This document shows positions 56,901 through 64,000 of a stretch of DNA of 64,000 nt, one piece after another (the stretch's first letter is position 1; each line of letters starts with the position of its first letter). Where the stretch lies: assembly GCA_028456385.1 (NCBI GenBank), contig JALNQF010000002.1, positions 636,500 to 700,499 of the forward strand, given 5' to 3'. Source of the stretch: Ophiosphaerella korrae (lineage: Eukaryota; Ascomycota; Dothideomycetes; Pleosporales; Phaeosphaeriaceae). The notes under the pieces are model-generated. The model searched no databases and was not told the origin of the DNA. It saw only the letters and a list, made by a program, of their open reading frames with translations. The position numbers and the translations under genes were made by a program.

Positions 56901-59222
56901 AGTTATAGATATAATAACAATTAATAATAAATAAGATATAATATTAGAAATACTATAGTTATAAATAACTAACCTATATATTAATTAGAGAATAGGAGAA
57001 ATTAACTACTATAAAATAGATATATTAAGAGCTAACATAAGTACCTATAAAGGAGAATTCTTAGAAGAATATAAGAAATAAGAAAAATAGCTTATAGAAC
57101 CTAAAGACTATCTTCTAGAATATTAGCTATAGGATTTAGTAATAGACCTAGAAAAAGATAAAAACGTAAGATAGAGCCTAGTTTATAGAAAAATAGAAGA
57201 AAAATCTAAAATTAAATAATTATTTATAAAAAACGTAATAAGAAAAAGATAGATATAGGAATCTAAATCTTTAGTAGTATATAGACTTATATTTATAGAT
57301 AAGAAAAAGATAAGTAATAAAAGACTCTACGTAGATTTTAGAAAAACTAATACAATTATAAATAAAAACTAATACTCTTTACTATAAATAGATAAAATAT
57401 AAAATAAGCTATAGAAAGTAAAGATCTTTATAAAACTAGATATCTAAAACGCCTACTACTAAATTAGAATTAAGAAAGGTAATAAATAGAAAATAGCGTT
57501 TAGAACGCAATATAAACTATATAAATACCTAGTTATACTTTTTAAATTAATAAACGTACTAGTAGCCTTCTAAGAAAGAATTAATAAAGTACTAAGAGAG
57601 TACTTAGACGTATTTATATTTATATACCTAGATAATATCCTTATATTTTTAGAAATAGAGAAAGAACACGTATAATACGTATATAAGGTACTAGAAAGAC
57701 TAGTAGAGAATAAATTATTTCTTAAAATAAAGAAATATAAATTCTATATAAAAGAAATAAACTTCCTAAGATTTATTATTAAACTAGGAAAGATAAAAAT
57801 TAACTTAGAAAAGATTAAGTTAATTAACAAATAGCTAACACTAAAGAACCTAAAAGAAGTATAATAATTTTATAAGCTAGTAAACTTTTATAAAAAGTTA
57901 ATAATAAGATAGTTTAAAGATATAGAACTTATAATAAAACTTATAAAGAAAGATATACTATTTAAATAAATAGAAGAATATAATAAAGTATTTAATAAAA
58001 TTAAAAGAAAGTTTATAGAAAACCTAGTTATTAGAATATATAACCTAGACCTACTAGTAATAGTAAAAATAGACGTATCTAACTTAGTCTATAGAATAGT
58101 ACTAATATAGGAAGATCTAAGGACTAAATAAAAATACTTAGTTAAATACTTTTCTAAGAAAATAAAGCTAGTAAAGCTTAACTACTAAATCTATAATAAA
58201 AAGATACTAGTAATCTATAAAGTATTTAAATAGTAGAGAGTATACTTATAAAGAGTAAAATACTAAATAAAGGTCTATATAGACTATAAGAACTTTATAA
58301 GATTTATACTAAATAAAGAACTATTATAATACTATATAAGATAGTAGGAATTTCTATTAATATTTAACTTAGAAATTATATATATAAAAGAGAAAGATAA
58401 CTAATTTATAGACGCCTTTAGTAGAAGACTAGACTTATAAGAAGAAGTAAATACTACTAGTATAGTTTTAGTTAAGAATAAAGAAGGATACCTAGTCCTA
58501 AATATACCTAAAATAGCTATAATACTTAAAAGAAAGAGTAGTAAGCTAGATAAATAGATTTAGAAAACAATATAAGAAGTATCTAAAGAAATAAAAAAAC
58601 TAGAAATCTAAGAAGGATTTATATAAGCTTATAAAAGAATATATATTCTAAGAAAGATCTAAAGAGAATTTATATAACAATTCTATAAATTACTAGTATA
58701 TAGATACTAAAGAATTAATAAAACTTTAGATAGACTACTATAGAACTACTATATCCTAAGAGTAAAATAGCTAGTAATAGAAGTAATATAAGACTATATA
58801 GAATACTATAAAAATAAATATAGTAAATATATACTATATAGAATACTATAACTAGTAGAAGTACTAAAATAACTATAGGGAGTTATTATAATAGACTTTA
58901 TTACAAAGTTACCTAAGTCTAAAGACTTAATATTAAGAGTTAAATATAATAGAATTCTAATAATAGTAAATAAACGTATAAAGTATTTATACTTTAGACT
59001 ATATAAAAAGAAAAGTAAGATAGAGGTTACTATATATTAGGTTCTAGGAACTATAATTAGTTAATATAGACTACTAGATAAAATAATTATAGATAGAGAT
59101 ATAAGGTTTATATTAAAACTATAAAGAATAATAATAGTATAATTAGGAGTTAGATATATAATATTAATAGTATACTACTTATAAATAGATAAATAATTAG
59201 AATATATAAACTAGATAGTAGA
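53993..59222 (+). mobile_element. Gypsy-type retrotransposon copy 2, 3' truncated
   Basis: The 5' LTR at about 53993-54432 is followed by a full but stop-ridden polyprotein. gag about 54560-55620; zinc knuckle at 55405-55446 reads YFNYSKKGYYVKDY, i.e. all CCHC ligands are Tyr. Reverse transcriptase about 57200-57900, with VDFRKTN, KLDIQNAYYQIRIKKG-like text (some stops at Gln codons) and the catalytic box YLDNILIF at 57625-57648 instead of YLDD. RNase H about 58060-58440. Integrase to about 59220, with DFITKLPKS at 58894-58920, the first Asp of the DDE core. The order RT-RH-IN identifies Ty3/gypsy. The copy ends inside or just after integrase and has no 3' LTR. Confidence 0.88.
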
Positions 59223-59224
59223 GT

Positions 59225-60494
59225 AGTATTATAGGCCTAGGCTAACTATACCCTACTCTACCCTATAGTAATCTCTTGCTAAGAGTAGATACAAGAGAGC
59301 ACATTATGTAATATAATCTTACGCTCTCTCTTATATCTAGAGAGTAAGAGAGTATAACTACTCTCTTAATCTCTATAATCTCTAGAGATTAGGAGATTAA
59401 AGAAATTAAAGGATAGGGCTAGTATATATATAATAATAGGTAATAAACCCTTATAGCTTATTATATTTAATCTTATCTTTACCTCTTATCTTAATAGAGT
59501 ATTACAACTAATACTTTAATTAGATTCTTATCTACCTATTAATACTTACATACCTTATAATACTCTAATAAGAGCTAACTATTAATTAAGTTAAGTAACT
59601 AACTTATTTATTAACCTTGCCTATCTTATAGAAGCCTACTTACCCTTATTACTTTTACTAGTTCTAAGGACTTAATATATTAAATACTCTTAAGATAAGT
59701 AATACGTTAATAAATATAAATAACTAGCGTGCAAGAGTAACCTATACTACTACTTCTAAGGTTACTAAGCTAGACCTTTACTATAAAGAATAAAACAAGC
59801 TTAAGCTATAGATCTTATAACTTAATATCTTTTTTAAAGTAGACTAAGTTTAAGATAAAGATAGAGCTATACTTATATTATCCTATATAAGGGGTAAGGT
59901 AGAGAAATAAGTTACGCTATACTTTAAAAAATACTTTAATAATAATAATAGCGACTATAACAAGATATTTAAAAAATAGATTAAGTTTAAAGATAAAGTA
60001 TAACAAGCCTTTCTACTAGTAAATAAGATAGTAGTAGTAGAGCGCGCAATATAGTAGCTACAATAATACAAGGTAGTAGTAGACTATACTAATAAATTCT
60101 AAAGCTACGCGATATAAATAGAATAGAATAATAAGTTATTAATAAAGATATTTTAATAAAAACTTAAAAGTAATATTTAAGGTAAGCTAATACGTAGTAG
60201 AGCTATAATTAAGACGTTAGAGGACTTAATAGAGGAAGTAATTTAAGTTAATAACTATATATATAAATATATAGTAGAAGCTAAGAATAGTAAAGTACTA
60301 CGTATAGATAGTAAGAAGTATAAAACTAAGTATAAGTACTAACGTAAATATAAGAATAACTAAGTTTAGGGTAGCTATAGATACTTTAGGCTAGACGAGA
60401 TATACGTTAATAATATAAACCTAAGAAAACAAGAATACTATTACTACAAGAAACCTAAGAGAGTAGAAAGCTAAAAATACTACATATTATAGGC
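59225..60494 (+). mobile_element. Fragment of a second gypsy-like element (LTR and gag)
   Basis: 59225 to about 59508 looks like an LTR unrelated to the main family. It has inverted CTCTCT/AGAGAG-rich arms and the end TATTACAACTAAT, plausibly TGTTACAACTGGT before mutation. A gag-like frame with many stops follows to about 60480 (KLKLWILQLNIFFKVD-like, then LILSYIRGKVE). It is cut by the LTR at 60495. Assignment rests on the retrotransposon gag phrasing. Confidence 0.6.
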
Positions 60495-63442
60495 TTACTA
60501 GGGTCGACTTCCTAATAGCCTAGATAGGTATTAGTAGATTATAAAGTAATAATAAAAGTTTATATTATAATCTATAATAGGCTATAAATAATAGAAGATG
60601 TTTTACAACTATCTTTGTATTATCGCTTGTAGTTAATAATTAAATTACTAATACTATCTTAATAATACGCATTGCTACTAACTATATACTTATCCTAATC
60701 TATTAATCTATTACTACTAAGAATAATAGATTATAGATTACCTTAATCTATAATCTATTAATACTAAGAGTTTATAGATTATAGATTACTTTAGGTATCC
60801 TAATTATATATAGTTTCTTAATTAAGTTTATATTCTTTATATTTATAAGAACTTAATCTTTTAGTTATAAAGCTAATTAGTTCTATCTATATTTCTCTTA
60901 TTACTATTATAACACTATCTCTTCTTTTAGGTAGGTCTTTATTTATCTATCCTAGAGCTAAAGTTATTAGCCTACTTTCTTTATTAATTTCTAGCTCCTT
61001 ATTACTCCTTATAGTTACCTCTTCTATACGTTATTAATATCTTCTTACTAATTATATATTATATAATAGTGTTAAAATATTTCTTTATTCTTATTATACT
61101 TCCTCTAAGTTAAATCCTAAGTACTCTCTTTATATAGTTTCTACAAATAATAGTAGAGCTTATAAGGTGTATATCTATATAAATGTTTATAGTTCCTATA
61201 ACGTATCTAGTATTTTTCTTATAGAGTATATATTTATTATACTTATTCTTATATCTAGGCTTAATAATAATAAGGAGAGCTATTAACTAAGCTTAAGAGA
61301 AATTACTATCTTAAATTATAGAGGCTAAAGCTAAGTATAAGTAGATCTAAGAGCTTACGTAGAGTAAGCTAGTAGAGAATTAAGCTTATCTCTTTTATCT
61401 TTATAAGATAAAGGCGCTAAATAATAAAAAATTAGCTATATAGTTAGTAGCTCTAGAAGCTAAGCTAGACTTAGATAAGGTATTTAGTATTACTATAGTA
61501 GGTCCTACGTTAGGCGCTCTTATTACCTCTCTATCTAGCGATAGTAATATTAGTTCTCTTAGTTTACTACTAGGTGTTCTAGAGAGTTTTAACTTTAGAA
61601 GTCCTTTAGTTTCTTAGAGTAGTTAAGATTATTTTCTAGTTCCTATATTTCTTCTTATAGTTATCCTTTTTTATCTATACTTATCTATTTTACTAGGTAG
61701 TAGTTCCTACTATTATAGAACTAGCGTACTAAGATTTTTTTAACTTTTTATTCTTCTTATTCTCTATACGTATCTACTTTATATACTAGTAGTTCTATAT
61801 TTTATAGTACTATCTTAAGTAGTACTACGTAGAAAGTTAGGTATATCTTTATTTTGTTTAGTAGCTTTAATTTAAATATAACTAGCGTAACTTCTTTCTT
61901 AATTTTGTATAGTCCTATCTTAACGTAGTCTAATTTTAAGCTTAGTCTCTTGCTCTTAATATTTTTCTATACTAACTATACTTTTTCTCCTTTTCTAAAT
62001 TAGGGTCCCTCTTTATATTTCTTATTATAGTACTTTACTATTTAATTATATAGGAATTCTATATCTTGTCTTAATTACTTATATATATCTTTAAGTCTAT
62101 TAGTAAAGTTTTCTCCTTTTAGAGACTAAGATATTTCTAGTCTTAGTATTTTATATATACTAGGGTTAAATCTATAGTTTATAAAGAAAGGTAATACTTC
62201 TATTATTTTATTCTTTACGCTATTATATACTAACTATACTATAGGTAGTAACTATACCTAATTATTCTAGTTATAGTTAAGATAGTATCTTAAGTACTAT
62301 TTTACTATCTAGTTTATTCTTTCTAATTATCTATTTATTTGTAGGTAGTATATAGTAGATATTGCGTATTTAATTCCTAATTATACTATTATTATTCCTT
62401 ATAGTTTTAATATAAATCTTATATCTCTATCTATAATAATCTTGTCTAGTAGTCTATATTAACTAATTATAGTTCTTAGAACCTAGTATATAGTAACTTC
62501 TATTCTACTTTTTTCTTTATATAGTCTAAAGTATAAGTATTTTATAAGTTTATCTACTATTATTAGGATTCTATTATACTTAACTCCTAATATTAGGTCT
62601 TTTAACTTAGGTAGTTTTGTAATAAAATCTATTATAATAACTCTTTATAGTTATTCTAGTACTTCTACTAGTTATAGCTTCCTATATAGTATATATCTAC
62701 TATACTTATTTCTTTAGTATTCTATACAATCTTATAGTACTTCTATTACTAGTTATCTTGCTCTTAGGATATAATAATCTCTTAGTAGTCTATCTAGTAT
62801 TTTGTTAATTCCTTAATATTTATATACTAGTAGTTTATAGAACTATTGTATAAATTCTCTTTATATTTTTCTTAGAATATACGTTTTTCTATAGGCTTTT
62901 ATAAGACTTTCTTAGATCTTAAGTTTTTCTATTTTTTTAAGAGCTTTTCTTGTTTCTTCTTAAATCTATTCGTCTAGCTTACTACTTTTTCTTTTAAGTG
63001 TTATAGCTATTTTAGGTATATTTAGGACTAAATATTATATAGTAGCTCTACTCTACTACGCTAAACAAACCTAAAAAGGTAACTAAGTATTTAACAACGT
63101 TAAATACAGGAGTAGAATAGTATATATTGCCTAAGGGCCCTCGCCCTTGCTTACACTTTACGTAGCTACGGCCTACTACAGCCTACAGCGTAACACTAAA
63201 TATTTTTCTTTGTTTTTAACTAGAACTATACTAGTAGCGCTTACTTCTTTCTATAAGTCTAGTCTTCTACTAAAGGCGTCTATAAATTAGTTATCTTTCT
63301 CTTTTATATATATAATTTCTATATTAAATATTAATAGGAATTCCTACTATCTTATATATTATTGTATTAGTTCTTTATTTAGTATAAATCTTATAAGATT
63401 CTTATAGTCTATATAGACCTTTGTTTAGTATTTTACTCTTTA
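60495..63442 (-). mobile_element. Gypsy-type retrotransposon copy 3, truncated
   Basis: A minus-strand copy related to copies 1 and 2. Its LTR lies at about 60495-60912, with the same ACTAGGGTCGACTTCCTAAT start. Internal sequence runs to 63442 and ends in the RNase H part (equivalent to about 58250 of copy 2). There it is cut by an oppositely oriented LTR. A 163-bp solo LTR of the short element is inserted at 63033. Confidence 0.8.
63033..63195 (-). mobile_element. Solo LTR of the short element, with 5-bp target duplication
   Basis: 163 bp, reverse complement of the LTRs at 50123, 50517 and 50911. The identical pentamer CTAAA flanks it (63028-63032 and 63196-63200). It is less mutated than the array copies: it keeps CA/TG and GGGCCCTCGCCCTTGC. 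Confidence 0.92.
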
Positions 63443-63444
63443 TA

Positions 63445-63870
63445 GGTATTATTATAGTAGTAACAAGAGAAACTAAGATAGAACTAATTAGTCTACGCTT
63501 AGCTACTAACGAAGTATAGGATAAGCGGGGTAACAACCTATAGGACAACGAGTTCGATTAGGAAGCTAACTACAATATAGATACGTAACAGATTTGTAAA
63601 TTCGCGATCTTAGTAAACACGAAGCTACGAAGCTATTATGTAACAAATTCGTAAATTCGCGATCTTAGCAAATACGAAGTAACAAAGCCGCTAAGATATT
63701 ATTACTATATAGTTAGTAGTAATACGCATCGTTAAGATAGTATTAGTAATTCAATCCTTTAACTATAGAACGCTAATACAAGATAGTTACAAAACATCTT
63801 CTATTGTTTATAGTTATTATAAATCCTTATATAAACTTTTATTATTACCTTATAATCTACTAACCTATAA
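63445..63870 (+). repeat. Related LTR, weakly mutated
   Basis: Same layout as the main LTR family, including the duplicated ~56-bp unit (CGTAACAGATTTG... and ATGTAACAAATTCG...). It retains many CA, TG and CG dinucleotides. It cuts copy 3. Confidence 0.75.
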
Positions 63871-64000
63871 GGTAGACTTTACGCAAGATAACTTAATAAG
63901 GCAGTTTTAACAATTGACTAAAAAGAGTAAATAGTAGATAAAGCTATCTAAGTAAGTACTAGGTATATATACCTAGTAGCTTACTAAGCGCTAACTAAAA
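63865..64000 (+). repeat. Unclassified repeat end at window edge
   Basis: Reverse complement of 53030-53165; it ends at the window edge, so its full length is unknown. Confidence 0.75.

Larger units (their letters stand above)
47600..64000. repeat. AT-rich isochore with RIP-like mutation
   Basis: From about 47.6 kb the sequence becomes extremely AT-rich and TA-rich. CA and TG are nearly absent over long stretches, while CG persists (ACGCTA, TACGTA). That is the pattern of RIP, which changes CpA to TpA. No long open frame survives. The block is made of nested LTR elements, annotated below. The edge with the gene-bearing part is sharp, within about 500 bp of the NmrA-like gene. Confidence 0.93.

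Overview
The window comes from a filamentous ascomycete (Pezizomycotina). A dothideomycete of the Pleosporales type is likely, but that is inference. The evidence is short GT-AG introns of about 50-60 bp with CTAAC/CTGAC branch sites, HET-domain genes, a fungal rhodopsin-domain membrane protein, a fungal-specific complex I subunit, and an AT-rich block that looks mutated by repeat-induced point mutation (RIP). I saw no tRNA, rRNA or CRISPR array.

Layout. 1-4.5 kb: a disrupted HET gene behind a gene-poor flank. 4.9-7.9 kb: a divergent pair, mitoribosomal protein mS23 (RSM25) and a PPR-like mitochondrial protein. 10.2-21.2 kb: a compact housekeeping stretch with a rhodopsin-domain protein, a secreted alpha/beta hydrolase, a BTB protein, a Pab2-like RRM/RGG protein, UBC9, PEX19 and a conserved hypothetical. 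23-27 kb: a 97-residue membrane protein beside a HET pseudogene carrying three in-frame stops and two frame changes. 28.9-30.6 kb: a divergent pair of unrecognised genes. 30.6-40.2 kb: gene-poor DNA holding a tandem array of splice-signal-rich repeats with hairpins (33.2-34.7 kb) and a 99-residue polyproline protein. 40.2-47.3 kb: a complex I accessory subunit, a 791-residue RING-like/coiled-coil protein, a GH5 endoglucanase and an NmrA-like oxidoreductase.

From about 47.6 kb to the end lies a gene-free isochore of nested LTR retrotransposons in which CA and TG dinucleotides are almost absent. Two inversely oriented Ty3/gypsy copies share one LTR family. In the better copy the gag zinc knuckle reads Y-Y-Y-Y where C-C-H-C is expected, and the RT motif reads YLDN instead of YLDD. 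A short non-autonomous element (163-bp LTR, 231-bp interior) occurs as an LTR-int-LTR-int-LTR array exactly at a 2.7-kb deletion in one gypsy copy. It also occurs as a solo LTR with a perfect 5-bp target duplication.

Functional links are modest. RSM25 and the PPR gene share one promoter and both point to mitochondrial gene expression. UBC9 and PEX19 share another promoter region. The two HET genes and the small membrane protein belong to the fast-evolving accessory fraction. Gene models were spliced by eye; every intron quoted has GT and AG ends, keeps the frame, and restores family motifs where the family is known.
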